A stretch of DNA of 64,000 nt from Phascolarctobacterium sp. ET69 (GTDB taxonomy: Bacteria; Bacillota; Negativicutes; Acidaminococcales; Acidaminococcaceae). Below the pieces are notes generated by a model. The model did no database searches, was not told the origin of the DNA, and saw only the letters and a program-made list of their open reading frames with translations. Location: positions 186,001 through 250,000 of the forward strand of contig NZ_JAMBLR010000001.1 in the NCBI RefSeq assembly GCF_023336935.1. The letters run 5' to 3'. The translations under genes and the position numbers were made by a program. Shown here in pieces: positions 1 to 11,060 of this stretch (position 1 is its first letter; each line of letters starts with the position of its first letter).

Positions 1-1
1 G

Positions 2-994
2 CTTTTGAACGTAGTTGTTCCTGAAGAATATGGCGGAATGGGCCTTGACAGCGTTACTGTTGCCGTTATTTACGAAGAACTCGGCAAAGGCTGCGCAGGC
101 GTTGCTACTTCTATCGCTGCAAATTCTCTTGCGTCCTATCCGATTCTGCTTGCAGGCACCGAAGAACAGAAAAAAGCTCACTGCGACCTTCTGAACGAAG
201 GCAAGCTTGCTGCTTTTGCTCTTACCGAACCGGGCGCAGGCTCTGATGCAGGTGCGGTTTCCACTTCCGCGGTTAAAGACAAAGAAGCAGGCACCTACAC
301 CCTTAACGGCGCCAAAGCATTTATTACCAACGGCGGCATTGCCGATACTTACTTGGTATTTGCCAATACCCGCAAAACCGGCGGCATCCGCGGCTTAACC
401 GCGTTTATCGTACCGAAAGGCACTCCGGGCTTTTCCGTTGGCAAAAAAGAAGACAAAATGGGCATCCGCCCGTCCAATACCTGCGAACTGATTCTGCAGG
501 ACGTTGTAATTCCCGAAGCTAACCGCGTAGGCCGCGAAGGCGAAGGCTTCCGCATTGCCATGAACACTCTTGACAATGCACGCCCGTTTGTTGGTGCTGT
601 TTCCGTAGGTTTGGCACAGGCTGCACTTGACTGCGCAGTTAAATATGCCAAAGAACGCAAACAGTTCGGCCAGCCGATTGCTTCCTTCCAGATGATTCAG
701 AACATGATTGCCGATATGGCAATGCGCATTGAAGCTGCCCGTATGCTGGTTTACAAAGCATGCTGGATGCGTGACCAGGGCATGGAATTCAGCAAGGAAG
801 CTGCTATGGCAAAATGCTATGCAGCCGATACCGCTATGGAAGTAACCACCAACGCTGTACAGATTATGGGCGGTTACGGTTACAGCCGTGAATATCCGGT
901 AGAAAAAATGATGCGCGACGCAAAAATTATGCAGATTTACGAAGGCACCAACCAGATTCAGCGCCTCGTTATCGCAAACAAAATTATATTCTGA
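2..994 (+). CDS. acyl-CoA dehydrogenase, 5'-truncated by the window
   Basis: C-terminal 330 or so residues of an FAD-dependent acyl-CoA dehydrogenase. The frame is open from base 2, so the real start lies upstream; about 50 residues of the usual ~380 are missing. The family oxidises acyl-CoA to trans-2-enoyl-CoA and passes electrons to an electron-transfer flavoprotein in the cytoplasm. Seen: the flavin/substrate stretch AFALTEPGAGSDAGA, the helix KERKQFGQPI, and near the C-terminus IYEGTNQIQR, whose glutamate is the catalytic base in butyryl-CoA-type enzymes. A terminator follows directly, so it ends its transcription unit. Short-chain (butyryl) specificity is likely from overall resemblance but cannot be settled here, because the partner genes (etfAB, crotonase, thiolase) would lie outside the window. 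Confidence 0.93.
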   Translation, partial: LLNVVVPEEYGGMGLDSVTVAVIYEELGKGCAGVATSIAANSLASYPILLAGTEEQKKAHCDLLNEGKLAAFALTEPGAGSDAGAVSTSAVKDKEAGTYTLNGAKAFITNGGIADTYLVFANTRKTGGIRGLTAFIVPKGTPGFSVGKKEDKMGIRPSNTCELILQDVVIPEANRVGREGEGFRIAMNTLDNARPFVGAVSVGLAQAALDCAVKYAKERKQFGQPIASFQMIQNMIADMAMRIEAARMLVYKACWMRDQGMEFSKEAAMAKCYAADTAMEVTTNAVQIMGGYGYSREYPVEKMMRDAKIMQIYEGTNQIQRLVIANKIIF

Positions 995-1007
995 TTTTAA
1001 GCATACT

Positions 1008-1036
1008 GCCCGCTGCCGCTATGACAGCGGGCTTTT
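1008..1036 (+). terminator. Rho-independent terminator after acyl-CoA dehydrogenase
   Basis: An 8-bp perfect stem, GCCCGCTG (1008-1015) with CAGCGGGC (1025-1032), is followed by TTTT. It separates the dehydrogenase unit from lspA. Confidence 0.85.
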
Positions 1037-1051
1037 GTAATTTATGGCTGA

Positions 1052-1080
1052 TTGAAAATAATTAAAGAGTAGTTTATAAT
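1052..1080 (+). promoter_or_regulatory. Sigma-70/A-type promoter for lspA-rluD
   Basis: TTGAAA (1052-1057) and a consensus TATAAT (1075-1080) are separated by exactly 17 bases, about 45 bases before the lspA start. Confidence 0.75.
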
Positions 1081-1530
1081 AAGCATATAGCTTTATGTAT
1101 AAATAAACAGTAAAGGTGAAACTATGTGGCTTTTTGTGCTGCCGCTTGCGGTAGTTATTTTAGACCAGTTTTCCAAATACATTGTAGTGGAAAACATGGC
1201 ACTGGGAGAAAGCATTCCCATTATTGAAGAAGTTTTTCATTTAACGTATATTTTAAACCCCGGTGCGGCATTCGGAATGTTTGCCCATAACCGCCTGTTT
1301 TTTATTGCCATTGCCATCGTTGTAATTGGCATTATCATTTGGGCACGCAGGGAAATTTTAGCATCGCCGTGGGAGGTTAAAGCCGGCTGCGGCCTGTTTT
1401 TGGGCGGGGCAATAGGCAATTTAATTGACAGGGCGCGGCAGGGGCTGGTAATTGATTTTTTCGATTTCCGCATCTGGCCGGTGTTTAACATAGCAGATAT
1501 TGCAATTTGTATTGGAGTTGGACTGATAAT

Positions 1531-3043
<1,513 letters not shown>

Positions 3044-3072
3044 AGGCAGTTAGTTACAGAGGAGGGGTAACT

Positions 3073-3729
3073 ATGGCTAAAACACCGTTTGAACTTCGCA
3101 ATGAAGTACTGGCACAGCGCGTTGTAAAAAATTTGCAGCGCCGTGCTTTTGACGCCTGCTACTGTGCAACAAAGGAAGAAGCACTTGAAAAGGCTTTAAG
3201 CCTGATTGACAAAGAGCAGTGTGTATCCTGGGGCGGCAGTATGACTTTGGAAGAAATGGGACTTTTGGAAACCTTGCGTACGCAGGGCTACAACATTATT
3301 GACCGCGATACCGCAAAAAGCCAGGAAGAACGCCTGGAGCTTCTGCGCAAGGCACTTACCTGCGATACCTATTTTATGAGCACCAACGCTATGAGCGAGG
3401 ACGGCGTAATGGTGAATATCGACGGCACCGGCAACCGCGTGGCGGCAATGGTATTCGGCCCTAAAAGCGTAGTTGTTATTGCCGGCATCAACAAAGTGGT
3501 AAAAAGCTATGAGGACGCTGTGGCACGCGCACGCAACCTGGCAGCGCCGGTTAATGTACAGCGCTTTGCCAATTTTAACCCGCCGTGCAAAAATAACGGG
3601 CACTGCTTTAACTGCACCGCGCCCGACAGCATCTGCAACTTTATTTTAACCACCCGCAAAGGCAGCACCATGAACGCTCCTGCGCCGCGCATTAAAGTAA
3701 TACTTGTCGGCGAAAGCCTTGGTTATTGA
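3073..3729 (+). CDS. LUD (LutC/DUF162) domain protein
   Basis: 218-residue single-domain member of the LUD family, related to LutC/LutB of lactate oxidation. Seen: the early segment CVSWGGSMTLEEMGL, a central GTGNRVAAMVFGP block followed by KSVVVIAGINKVV, and a C-terminal cysteine cluster (FNPPCKNNGHCFNCTAPDSIC) that may hold a metal or iron-sulfur centre. Stand-alone proteins of this form are frequent in anaerobic Firmicutes, and their function is not established; a role in lactate or other hydroxyacid metabolism is only inferred from the family name. The start follows a strong GAGGAGGGG. It is 29 bases behind pyrR and ends at a terminator. Confidence 0.85.
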   Translation: MAKTPFELRNEVLAQRVVKNLQRRAFDACYCATKEEALEKALSLIDKEQCVSWGGSMTLEEMGLLETLRTQGYNIIDRDTAKSQEERLELLRKALTCDTYFMSTNAMSEDGVMVNIDGTGNRVAAMVFGPKSVVVIAGINKVVKSYEDAVARARNLAAPVNVQRFANFNPPCKNNGHCFNCTAPDSICNFILTTRKGSTMNAPAPRIKVILVGESLGY

Positions 3730-3755
3730 TAAAAACAGCATAAGGCAAGTATAAA

Positions 3756-3785
3756 AATCCCTGCATGAAAGTGCGGGGATTTTTT
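3756..3785 (+). terminator. Rho-independent terminator of the lspA-LUD unit
   Basis: Stem AATCCCTGCA (3756-3765) with TGCGGGGATT (3772-3781), one wobble pair, runs into a T-tract. Confidence 0.85.
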
Positions 3786-3819
3786 ACTGAAAAAAATTAA
3801 AAATTTTTGTAAAAAAGGC

Positions 3820-3848
3820 TTGCATTTTTGATAAAGCTGTATTATAAT
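3820..3848 (+). promoter_or_regulatory. Promoter of the tRNA-Gln/tRNA-Glu unit
   Basis: TTGCAT (3820-3825), 17 bases, then TATAAT (3843-3848), about 36 bases before the first tRNA base. Confidence 0.8.
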
Positions 3849-3884
3849 AACTCTTGTGTTCAGGAGAGCTGAGCACAAGGTAAC

Positions 3885-3958
3885 TCCGGGATAGTGTAAT
3901 GGTAGCACAAATGACTCTGGATCATTTTGTCTGGGTTCGAGTCCTAGTCCCGGAGCCA
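3885..3958 (+). tRNA. tRNA-Gln (anticodon CTG)
   Basis: 74 bases including an encoded CCA. The acceptor TCCGGGA pairs with TCCCGGA. The anticodon stem AATGA/TCATT encloses the loop CTCTGGA with anticodon CTG, decoding CAG. The T-loop GGTTCGAGTCC is present. Confidence 0.95.
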
Positions 3959-3967
3959 TTTTTTTAC

Positions 3968-4042
3968 GGCGCTATGGTCAAGAGGCTAAGACGTCGCCCT
4001 CTCAAGGCGAAATCACGGGTTCGATTCCCGTTAGCGCTACCA
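3968..4042 (+). tRNA. tRNA-Glu (anticodon CTC)
   Basis: 75 bases including an encoded CCA. The acceptor GGCGCTA pairs with TAGCGCT (first pair G-U). The anticodon stem TCGCC/GGCGA encloses CTCTCAA with anticodon CTC, decoding GAG. The T-arm GGGTTCGATTCCC is canonical. It is nine bases behind tRNA-Gln and probably co-transcribed. Confidence 0.95.
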
Positions 4043-4071
4043 AATGGCTGACAATTTTTTTACGATAAATA

Positions 4072-4101
4072 AGCTCTGATATTTAAGTATCAGGGCTTTT
4101 G
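4072..4101 (+). terminator. Terminator after the tRNA pair
   Basis: AGCTCTGATA (4072-4081) pairs with TATCAGGGCT (4088-4097), followed by TTTTGTT. Confidence 0.8.
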
Positions 4102-4118
4102 TTATTTTAGGCAAAAGT

Positions 4119-4150
4119 AAAAGCAGTGCCGCAATAACGGTACTGCTTTT
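4119..4150 (-). terminator. Terminator downstream of hydF (probably bidirectional)
   Basis: Twelve-base stem AAAAGCAGTGCC (4119-4130) with GGTACTGCTTTT (4139-4150). A/T tracts on both sides mean it could act on either strand; it lies between the tRNA unit and convergent hydF. Confidence 0.75.
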
Positions 4151-4206
4151 AAAGTTTAGGCTTGTTTAAGTTAATGTATTTTTAATTCAGCGGTATTATA
4201 TTTTAT

Positions 4207-5421
4207 TTATTCCAGTTCCTTTAAGATATCGGGGAAGGGCTGGAGCGTGCGGCGCAGGATGCCGTTAATATAGGCAATGGCAATGCCGTAGTTGGTAATG
4301 GGCACGCCCTGGTTTTTGGCGCAGCTTATGCGGTGCTGCATTTCTTTTTCGTTAAGCATGCAGGCACCGCAGTGAATAATCATTTTGTACTTGGTTAAGT
4401 CTTCGGCGAAGGCAGTGCCGCTTGTCCATTCAAAGGCAGGTTCCGCACCGGTAAATTTCCTAATCCACGCCGGCAGTTTTACGGTGCCGATATCGTCGCA
4501 CTGGCGGTGGTGCGTGCAGCCTTCGCTGATTAAAATGCGGTTGCCGTTTTTAATACGCTTCAGCATGTTTACGCCGCGCACTGCTTCTTTTAAATCGCCT
4601 TTGTAGCGTGCAAATAAAATGGAAAATGATGTCAGTAAAACATCATTTGGCACCGTTTTGGCAACAAAGCCGAAAACCTGGCTGTCGGTAATGATGATTT
4701 TCGGTTTTTCTTTCAGAGCGGCAAGGCAGCTTTCGAGCTGTTTGTCCTGCGTTACAAAAGCCGTTGCCCCAGCGTCCAAAAGCCCGCGTATAACCTGCTG
4801 CTGCGGCAGTATAAGCCTGCCTTTTGGGGCGGCGCTGTCTACCGGCACAACCAGTACGGCGGTATCGCCGGGGTTTACCAGGTCACCTACAAGCTGCTGC
4901 GTACTTTTTTTATCCGGCACAAGGGCGGCAAGGGAAAGGCGCAGTTCTGCAATATTTTGCCCGCTGACGGAACTTACGGCCATACATTTTACGCCGAGTA
5001 TTTTTTCGTAATTTGTCAGGTCTGTTTCTTTTTCGGCTTTGGTAAAAACAGCTATAACCGGCAGCTTTTTTTCTGTAATGCGCGCAAGCAGCGCCGTATC
5101 TTCCTTATCAGGCCCAAGCGTGCTGTCGATAACGAGAATGGCAATATCGGTTTTGTTAAGTACCTGTACTGCTTTTTGTACACGCTGCGTGCCAAGCTCG
5201 CCTTCGTCGTCAATACCCGGGGTATCAATAATCATAACTGGCCCAAGCGGCAAAATTTCCATGGCCTTGTAAACGGGGTCGGTGGTAGTGCCTTTGGTGT
5301 CGGATACTATGGCGAGGTTTTGCCCTGTAATGGCGTTAATAAGGCTTGATTTGCCGGCGTTGCGTTTGCCGAAAATACCTATGTGGATGCGTTCCGAGGA
5401 TGGGGTAGCGTTTAAATCCAT
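4207..5421 (-). CDS. hydF: [FeFe]-hydrogenase H-cluster maturation GTPase HydF
   Basis: HydF is the scaffold GTPase on which the 2Fe subcluster made by HydE and HydG is assembled and handed to apo-hydrogenase in the cytoplasm. The 404 residues have an N-terminal GTPase domain with P-loop GKRNAGKSS near residue 18, switch motif DTPGIDDEG near 66 and FTKAEKETD near 125. The C-terminal half has the cluster-binding set CTHHRQCDD near residue 300 and HCGAC near 350, which is diagnostic of HydF against other GTPases. It reads away from the nicotinate phosphoribosyltransferase gene upstream, past a terminator. HydE and HydG are not in the window; the hydrogenase it would serve may be the one at 26943. 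Confidence 0.95.
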   Translation of the reverse strand: MDLNATPSSERIHIGIFGKRNAGKSSLINAITGQNLAIVSDTKGTTTDPVYKAMEILPLGPVMIIDTPGIDDEGELGTQRVQKAVQVLNKTDIAILVIDSTLGPDKEDTALLARITEKKLPVIAVFTKAEKETDLTNYEKILGVKCMAVSSVSGQNIAELRLSLAALVPDKKSTQQLVGDLVNPGDTAVLVVPVDSAAPKGRLILPQQQVIRGLLDAGATAFVTQDKQLESCLAALKEKPKIIITDSQVFGFVAKTVPNDVLLTSFSILFARYKGDLKEAVRGVNMLKRIKNGNRILISEGCTHHRQCDDIGTVKLPAWIRKFTGAEPAFEWTSGTAFAEDLTKYKMIIHCGACMLNEKEMQHRISCAKNQGVPITNYGIAIAYINGILRRTLQPFPDILKELE

Positions 5422-5442
5422 AATAAAAGCCTTCTTTCTTAT

Positions 5443-5471
5443 AAAAAAAGCACTGCATGGCGCAGTGCTTT
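5443..5471 (-). terminator. Terminator of the nicotinate phosphoribosyltransferase gene
   Basis: AAAGCACTGC (5448-5457) pairs perfectly with GCAGTGCTTT (5462-5471). Read on the minus strand the stem is followed by TTTTTTTAT. It lies between this gene and hydF. Confidence 0.85.
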
Positions 5472-5475
5472 GGTA

Positions 5476-6528
5476 TTAGTCAACAAGTTCCAGGCGCGGA
5501 TTCGGCAAATGCCTGCGTCCCTGTTTGGCACATTCTTTGCCGTCTACCATAACGATGTCGGCGGTAAAGTTGATGTTGCCGTCAAACAGGCTGCTGCCAA
5601 CCGCATAAGTGTCAACCGGTACGCCGGCTGCTTCAAATTCGCGGATGCGTGCCGGGTTAAAGCCGCCGGAAACGATAATTTTTACATAGTCAAAGCCTTC
5701 GGCGTCAAGCGCGCGGCGTACGTTCCATACCAGTTCCTTGCATACGCCGGTTGGGTTAAACATGCCAAGCTGGCCAAGCAGGCTTTTGTCTACCATTGTT
5801 CCGCTGGTATCAAGGCGTACGCCTGCAAGATTTCTGCCAAGTTTGCGGGCAACGGCAAGAGCGGTGTTCACGCAGTCGTTGTCAAAATCTACCAGTGCAA
5901 TGCGGGCAATTTTCGGGTCAACATATTTGTCAAAGGCTTCGGTTGCGGCAACGGTATTGCCGTTGTACGAAGCAATTAAAGCGTGGGGAATTGTGCCCAG
6001 ACCTTTGCCGCCGCTGGCAAGAGCATTGGCGTCGGTGGAAAAGCCTTTAATGCCGCCGATTTTGGCTGCATAGCCGTCGCATTCCTGGGTCTGCCAGGTA
6101 TCGTAGCGCGCGGGGAAGAACAGCACGGGTTTGCCGTTTGCAGCTTCTACCGTGCGGCGCACGTTGGTGGCAATGCGGCTCTGGCGTGCCAGAATGCCGA
6201 GGTAAACAGTTTCCAGATGGGCAAAGTCGGCAAGGTCGCCTTCAATGGTCATCAGGGTTTCCCATGGCTTAACCTCATCGCCGTCATGCAGGGCATGGAT
6301 GGTGATGTTTTCGGGATTGTGTGCGCAGGTTTTAATCAGCGCTATTGTTTCGTCAATGCCGCATACAACGACATTTTCGCGGGTAAACACCTGCATCATA
6401 ACGCGCGGGTGATGATTGTCGCCGTTTAAAATTTCTTCGGTACGCAGAAAATAGGCGTCCGAATAATAACCGGATTTAATTTTTTCAACGGGAAAATGAA
6501 AATGTTCAACAGGTAAACGTTTTTGCAT
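5476..6528 (-). CDS. Nicotinate phosphoribosyltransferase
   Basis: Joins nicotinate and PRPP to give nicotinate mononucleotide in the NAD salvage (Preiss-Handler) pathway. At 350 residues it is the short form common in Firmicutes. Family signs are YYSDAYFLRTEEIL near residue 20, FFPARYDTWQTQECDGY near 140, and the phosphate-binding end IIVSGGFNPARI followed by VDTYAVGSSLFDG. I chose the second ATG (bases 6526-6528): an upstream in-frame ATG at 6540 forms part of the GGAGG ribosome-binding site itself. The gene is transcribed alone and ended by its own terminator; about 125 bases of AT-rich intergenic DNA separate it from the divergent glycosyltransferase. Confidence 0.9.
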   Translation of the reverse strand: MQKRLPVEHFHFPVEKIKSGYYSDAYFLRTEEILNGDNHHPRVMMQVFTRENVVVCGIDETIALIKTCAHNPENITIHALHDGDEVKPWETLMTIEGDLADFAHLETVYLGILARQSRIATNVRRTVEAANGKPVLFFPARYDTWQTQECDGYAAKIGGIKGFSTDANALASGGKGLGTIPHALIASYNGNTVAATEAFDKYVDPKIARIALVDFDNDCVNTALAVARKLGRNLAGVRLDTSGTMVDKSLLGQLGMFNPTGVCKELVWNVRRALDAEGFDYVKIIVSGGFNPARIREFEAAGVPVDTYAVGSSLFDGNINFTADIVMVDGKECAKQGRRHLPNPRLELVD

Positions 6529-6655
6529 AATAGCCTCCATATAAAATTACAAATATAAAATTATGGTTAATTTCTTTACTAATTGTTATTTATGATATAT
6601 GATTTTGATAACAGGTTCAAGTTTTTTTACAAAATTTTTTCAAGAGGTTCGTTAA

Positions 6656-7792
6656 ATGGCTGCATCAGCATGCAAATATACAATACTCCTGCTTTCGGCT
6701 CCGCTTGGCAGCGGCCATAAAATGGCGGCCGAAGCGCTGGAGGAGGCGTTTAAAAAACACGGCAACGTTAAAGTGGTCAACGGCAGTGCTTTTGATTTCT
6801 TCCCGAAGTGGCTGGGCAACATTATTTTGGGCGGCTACATCGGCATTTTAAAGCATATTCCGAAATTGTACGATATAGCGTACCACTGGAGCAACACCGG
6901 CAATAATTCTTTCTGGCTGCGCGATTTTTTAAACCTGCTGCTTTCTTATCTGGCGCAGGGGTTCATTAAAAAAACTTCGCCGGATGCGGTAATAGTAACG
7001 CATCCTACGCCGGCGGGGGTTATGGCACAGTACAAAAAACGCTGCGCGCCCGGGCTTTGGCTTGGTGCGGTAATAACCGATTTTAACTTTCACCACTGGT
7101 GGATTTACAAAGGGCTTGATGTTTATTTTACGGCGGACGAATCCATCCAGCCGCCGCCGGAACTCGGCATACCTGCCGTTGTAACCGGCATACCTGTGCG
7201 CAGTGCCTTCAGTGCGCCTTTTGAGCGCGAAAAGTGGCGCAGCAGGCTCGGCTATGCTGCCGATGATACCTTGTGCCTTGTAATGGGCGGGGGCGATGGC
7301 CTTTTGCCGATGCCGGAGCTTTTGCGCGCGCTTACGGAATGCCGCGATATTAAGGGCTTAAAAATAGCTGCCGTAACCGGGCATAACAGGAACTTAGCCG
7401 AAAAGCTGAAAAAAATGGCGCTGCCCGGCGTAATGGTGCTAGATTTTATTGCAGAACTGCCCCAGCTTCTGCGCAGCGCCGATATTGTAATAAGCAAGGC
7501 TGGCGGGCTTACCGCAGCAGAAACCCTTGCTATCGGCACCGAATTTATTTTATATGACCCATTGCCGGGGCAGGAGGTGCGCAACGCCGGTTACCTGTGC
7601 GAAAAATGCGAAGCAAAAATTGCCGCAACGCCGCAGGAGGTTTGCGGCTTTGTAAAAAAATATGCGGAGCTTGGCACGGAAGAAAAAAACGGCCTGCGGC
7701 GCAGGCGCAGGGCGGCTTACGGCAAACCTTACGCGGCAGACGCAGTGGCAGATTTTGTACTGAAAACGCTTGACGGGCTTGACCATAACTGA
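6656..7792 (+). CDS. GT28-family lipid glycosyltransferase (MGDG synthase/UgtP-like)
   Basis: 378-residue protein of the MurG-like GT28 family. The N-terminal MGDG-synthase domain is marked by LLSAPLGSGHKMAAEALEEAF, written here as the key block APLGSGHKMAAEAL near residue 12. The C-terminal nucleotide-sugar domain carries VMGGGDGLLPMPELL near 210 and the donor-binding block ADIVISKAGGLTAAETLA near 280. Such enzymes transfer hexose from a UDP-sugar to diacylglycerol at the inner face of the membrane, making glycolipids. Donor and acceptor are not proven. The ATG is preceded by AAGAGG. It stands alone; a promoter for dprA overlaps its 3' end. Confidence 0.85.
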   Translation: MAASACKYTILLLSAPLGSGHKMAAEALEEAFKKHGNVKVVNGSAFDFFPKWLGNIILGGYIGILKHIPKLYDIAYHWSNTGNNSFWLRDFLNLLLSYLAQGFIKKTSPDAVIVTHPTPAGVMAQYKKRCAPGLWLGAVITDFNFHHWWIYKGLDVYFTADESIQPPPELGIPAVVTGIPVRSAFSAPFEREKWRSRLGYAADDTLCLVMGGGDGLLPMPELLRALTECRDIKGLKIAAVTGHNRNLAEKLKKMALPGVMVLDFIAELPQLLRSADIVISKAGGLTAAETLAIGTEFILYDPLPGQEVRNAGYLCEKCEAKIAATPQEVCGFVKKYAELGTEEKNGLRRRRRAAYGKPYAADAVADFVLKTLDGLDHN

Positions 7793-7807
7793 TTTAGCAA
7801 TTATAAT
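7779..7807 (+). promoter_or_regulatory. Promoter for dprA-topA-trmFO
   Basis: TTGACC (7779-7784), 17 bases, then TATAAT (7802-7807). The -35 box lies inside the end of the upstream glycosyltransferase gene; dprA begins about 42 bases beyond the -10. Confidence 0.75.
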
Positions 7808-7848
7808 GAAGTGAATTTGCGGATACAATACAGTATGGAGTGTGCTGC

Positions 7849-8934
7849 TTGGATAAATACTATTTTGCCGCGCTGTTTGCAGCCTTTGGCTCGCGCAGCG
7901 CAGAAATTGCAGAAGCGGCGGCGAAGTTTAAAAGCCCTGCCGAAGCATATATGGCTCCGCCGGAAGCATGGGCGGAAGCCGGAATTGATGAAAAAACCGT
8001 TAATAAATTTATTGCCAGAAGGGATTTTAATTATCCCGCCTGGCTGAAAGATTTTTGTTTGAATAACGGCGTAACAATTTTAACGCCGGAAGATGATGCT
8101 TACCCTTACAGCTTAAAGCAAATCGCATCGCCCCCGCAGGTGCTGTACGTTAAAGGCAGCCTGACCGATTTACGCGGCAGTATCGGCATTGTCGGTTCGC
8201 GCGAGGCTTCCGGCTATGGCCTTAAAGCTGCCGATGCCTTTGCGGCAGACCTTGCAGCGGCAGGCGTTGTTATTGTAAGCGGCGGCGCAAAAGGCATAGA
8301 CACGGCTGCACACAGGGGTGCACTTGCGGCAGGCGGCATAACCGTTGCCGTTTTGGGCTGCGGAATTGACATTGCCTACCCGGCAGCCAATAAAAATTTA
8401 TTTGCACAAATTTGTGAACGCGGCGCGCTTGTTACGGAATACCCTCCGGGAACACCGCCTGCTGCGTATAATTTTCCGGCGCGCAACCGCATAATTAATG
8501 GCATGACGCACGGCATACTCGTGGCAGAAGCCGCAAAAAAAAGCGGCGCCATGATTACCGCCGAATATGCGCTTGAAGAAGGGCATGAAGTTTACTGCGT
8601 GCCCGGCAGCATTTTTCTGCCAACGAGCATTGGCTGCCACAGCCTTATAAAAAGCGGTGCGCAGCTTGTAGACAGGCCGGAGGACATACTTGAAAGCCTC
8701 AAACTGGCAAGCTTCCCTCAGCAGCCGGCATTGTTCGCCAGCGGGAACGGGGAAGATGAACTTGATGATAACGCAAAAGCGGTTTTAAAAATTTTAAGTT
8801 TTGAACCGCTTTCGCTTGAAGAAATACTTGAAAAAAGCGGCCTTGGGCTGGCGGAAGCCGGCATGGGGCTTTTGGATTTGGAGATGCGCGGCAAGGTGGC
8901 GCAAACCGCCGCCCGCAGTTATTACCTGCTTTAG
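7849..8934 (+). CDS. dprA: DNA processing protein DprA
   Basis: Binds incoming single-stranded DNA and loads RecA during natural transformation. The 361-residue protein has a helix-hairpin-helix-like N-terminus, the Rossmann-like DprA/Smf core (GIVGSREASGYG near residue 110, SGGAKGIDTAAHRGAL near 145, PARNRIINGMTHGILVAEA near 210, CVPGSIF near 255) and a C-terminal winged helix (residues ~300-361). I chose the TTG at 7849, eight bases after GGAG; an in-frame GTG at 7840 overlaps that site. It leads straight into topA (11 bases), the usual Firmicute order. With the pilus genes at 50-54 kb it hints at a competence system. Confidence 0.93.
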   Translation: MDKYYFAALFAAFGSRSAEIAEAAAKFKSPAEAYMAPPEAWAEAGIDEKTVNKFIARRDFNYPAWLKDFCLNNGVTILTPEDDAYPYSLKQIASPPQVLYVKGSLTDLRGSIGIVGSREASGYGLKAADAFAADLAAAGVVIVSGGAKGIDTAAHRGALAAGGITVAVLGCGIDIAYPAANKNLFAQICERGALVTEYPPGTPPAAYNFPARNRIINGMTHGILVAEAAKKSGAMITAEYALEEGHEVYCVPGSIFLPTSIGCHSLIKSGAQLVDRPEDILESLKLASFPQQPALFASGNGEDELDDNAKAVLKILSFEPLSLEEILEKSGLGLAEAGMGLLDLEMRGKVAQTAARSYYLL

Positions 8935-8945
8935 GAGGACGTTTA

Positions 8946-11060
8946 ATGGCTAAAAACCTGGTTATTGTGGAATCTCCCGCCAAATCAAAAACAATAGAAA
9001 AATTTCTGGGGCGCAATTATACTGTGCGCGCTTCCATGGGGCATCTGCGCGATTTGCCGAAAAGCATTTTCGGCGTGGATGTAGAAAACGGATTTCAGCC
9101 CAAGTACATCAATATCCGCGGCAAGGGAGAACTGATTAAGGAATTGAAAACAGCAGCCAAAAAGGCTGATAAAGTTTATATCGCAACTGACCCTGACCGC
9201 GAAGGCGAAGCTATCGGCTGGCATCTGGCATATATTTTGGGGCTTGACCCTGAAAGCAGCTGCCGCATTGAGTTTCATGAAATTACGCCGGGCGCTGTAA
9301 AAGAAGCATTGAAGCACCCGCGCAAGATTGACCTTGACATGGTTGACGCCCAGCAGACGCGCCGCATTATCGACCGCATTGTGGGCTACCAGTTAAGCCC
9401 GCTTTTGTGGCGCAAAATACGCAAAGGGCTCAGTGCCGGGCGCGTGCAGACAGTAGCCGTAAAAATTATCTGCGACAGGGAAAAGGAAATTGCCAACTTT
9501 GTGCCGCAGGAATACTGGACTATTACGGCGCGCCTGCGCGAGAACGACAAAGCGCCCATTTTTGACGCCGACGTTATTAAATTTAACGGCAAGAAGCTTG
9601 AAATAAATAATGCGGAAGAAGCCGCCAAGGCAGAAGCTGCACTGAAAGAAGCCGCTTATATTGTTGAAAAGGCAGATAAAAAAGAACGCAAACGCAACCC
9701 GCTGCCGCCGTACACCACCAGCAGCCTGCAGCAGGATGCCGTAAAAAAACTGAACTTTTCTACCAAAAAAACCATGCTGCTGGCACAGCAGCTTTATGAA
9801 GGCGTAAATGTCGGCAAGGGCGGCGCCGTCGGCCTTATTACTTATATGAGAACCGACTCCGTGCGCCTTTCGGATGTGGCTACGGCCGAGCTGCGCAGCT
9901 TTATAGGCAGTACTTACGGCGCAGAATATGTACCGGCAGGCGTTAATGTTTACAGCAGCAAAAAGAACGCGCAGGACGCGCATGAAGCCATCCGCCCGAC
10001 ATCTGTGGAACGCACGCCGGAAGCTGTGGCGCAGTACCTTACCAAAGACCAGCTTAAGCTTTATACCTTAATCTGGAAACGCACCGTTGCCTGCCAGATG
10101 AAAGCCGCCGTGTACGATGTTACAACTCTTTTAATCGGCGCGGCAGGCTACCAGCTGCGTGCAGGCGGGGCAGTGCTTAAGTTTGACGGCTTTTTAAAAT
10201 TAAGCGACAAAAAAGAACTGGCAGGCGAGAAGGAAAAAGAAGTTCCGTATCTGCCGGAACAAACGCCGCTTAAGCTGCATAAACTTATGCCGGCAGAGCA
10301 GCACTTTACCGAGCCGCCCCCGCATTTTACCGAAGCAACGCTTGTTAAGGAACTGGAAGAAAAGGGCATAGGCCGCCCGAGTACCTATTCGCCTACCATT
10401 CAAACCATCCTTGACCGCGGCTATATCGTTAAGGACGGCAAAAAGCTCGTTTCCACAGAGCTTGGCGAACTGATAGTCAACATGCTGACTACTTATTTTA
10501 AAGATATTATCAACATTCCGTTTACGGCAAACCTTGAAACCGAGCTTGACGAAATTGCCGAGCACGAAGCCAATAAGGAAACCGTGCTGGAAAACTTCTA
10601 CGAGCCTTTTTCACATCTTCTGCAAAAGGCGGATAAAGAAATAGAAACCGTTGAAGCGCCGGTGGAAGTAAGCGACGTAAAATGCGAAAAATGCGGGCGC
10701 ATGATGGTATATAAACAGGGCCGCTACGGTAAGTTCCTGGCGTGCCCCGGTTTTCCGGAATGCCGCAATACCAAGCCGATACTGAAAAAAATCGGCGTAA
10801 AATGCCCGGACTGCGGCGGCGATATTATCGAGCGCAAAACAAAAACTCGCAAGGTATTTTACGGCTGCTCCAACTATCCGGAGTGCAAGTTTACCTCCTG
10901 GGACAAGCCGACAGAGCAGCATTGCCCCAAATGCGGACATATTTTATATGAAAAAACAGACAGAAACGGCAACAAAAAGTTATTCTGCACAAACGAAAAC
11001 TGTGAAGATGCCGTAAAAACTTATAAAGGAAAGGCGGCAGCCAATGCAAAAAGTAAATGA
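8946..11060 (+). CDS. topA: DNA topoisomerase I (type IA)
   Basis: Relaxes negative supercoils through a transient 5'-phosphotyrosine strand break. The 704 residues begin with the TOPRIM domain ([18 protein letters not shown], then [11 protein letters not shown] near residue 78). The active-site tyrosine lies in [14 protein letters not shown] near residue 298. The C-terminal ~120 residues hold three CxxC...C zinc-ribbon modules ([41 protein letters not shown]), the normal number for Firmicutes. A strong AGGAGG precedes the ATG. The 3' end overlaps trmFO by 17 bases. Confidence 0.98.
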   Translation: MAKNLVIVESPAKSKTIEKFLGRNYTVRASMGHLRDLPKSIFGVDVENGFQPKYINIRGKGELIKELKTAAKKADKVYIATDPDREGEAIGWHLAYILGLDPESSCRIEFHEITPGAVKEALKHPRKIDLDMVDAQQTRRIIDRIVGYQLSPLLWRKIRKGLSAGRVQTVAVKIICDREKEIANFVPQEYWTITARLRENDKAPIFDADVIKFNGKKLEINNAEEAAKAEAALKEAAYIVEKADKKERKRNPLPPYTTSSLQQDAVKKLNFSTKKTMLLAQQLYEGVNVGKGGAVGLITYMRTDSVRLSDVATAELRSFIGSTYGAEYVPAGVNVYSSKKNAQDAHEAIRPTSVERTPEAVAQYLTKDQLKLYTLIWKRTVACQMKAAVYDVTTLLIGAAGYQLRAGGAVLKFDGFLKLSDKKELAGEKEKEVPYLPEQTPLKLHKLMPAEQHFTEPPPHFTEATLVKELEEKGIGRPSTYSPTIQTILDRGYIVKDGKKLVSTELGELIVNMLTTYFKDIINIPFTANLETELDEIAEHEANKETVLENFYEPFSHLLQKADKEIETVEAPVEVSDVKCEKCGRMMVYKQGRYGKFLACPGFPECRNTKPILKKIGVKCPDCGGDIIERKTKTRKVFYGCSNYPECKFTSWDKPTEQHCPKCGHILYEKTDRNGNKKLFCTNENCEDAVKTYKGKAAANAKSK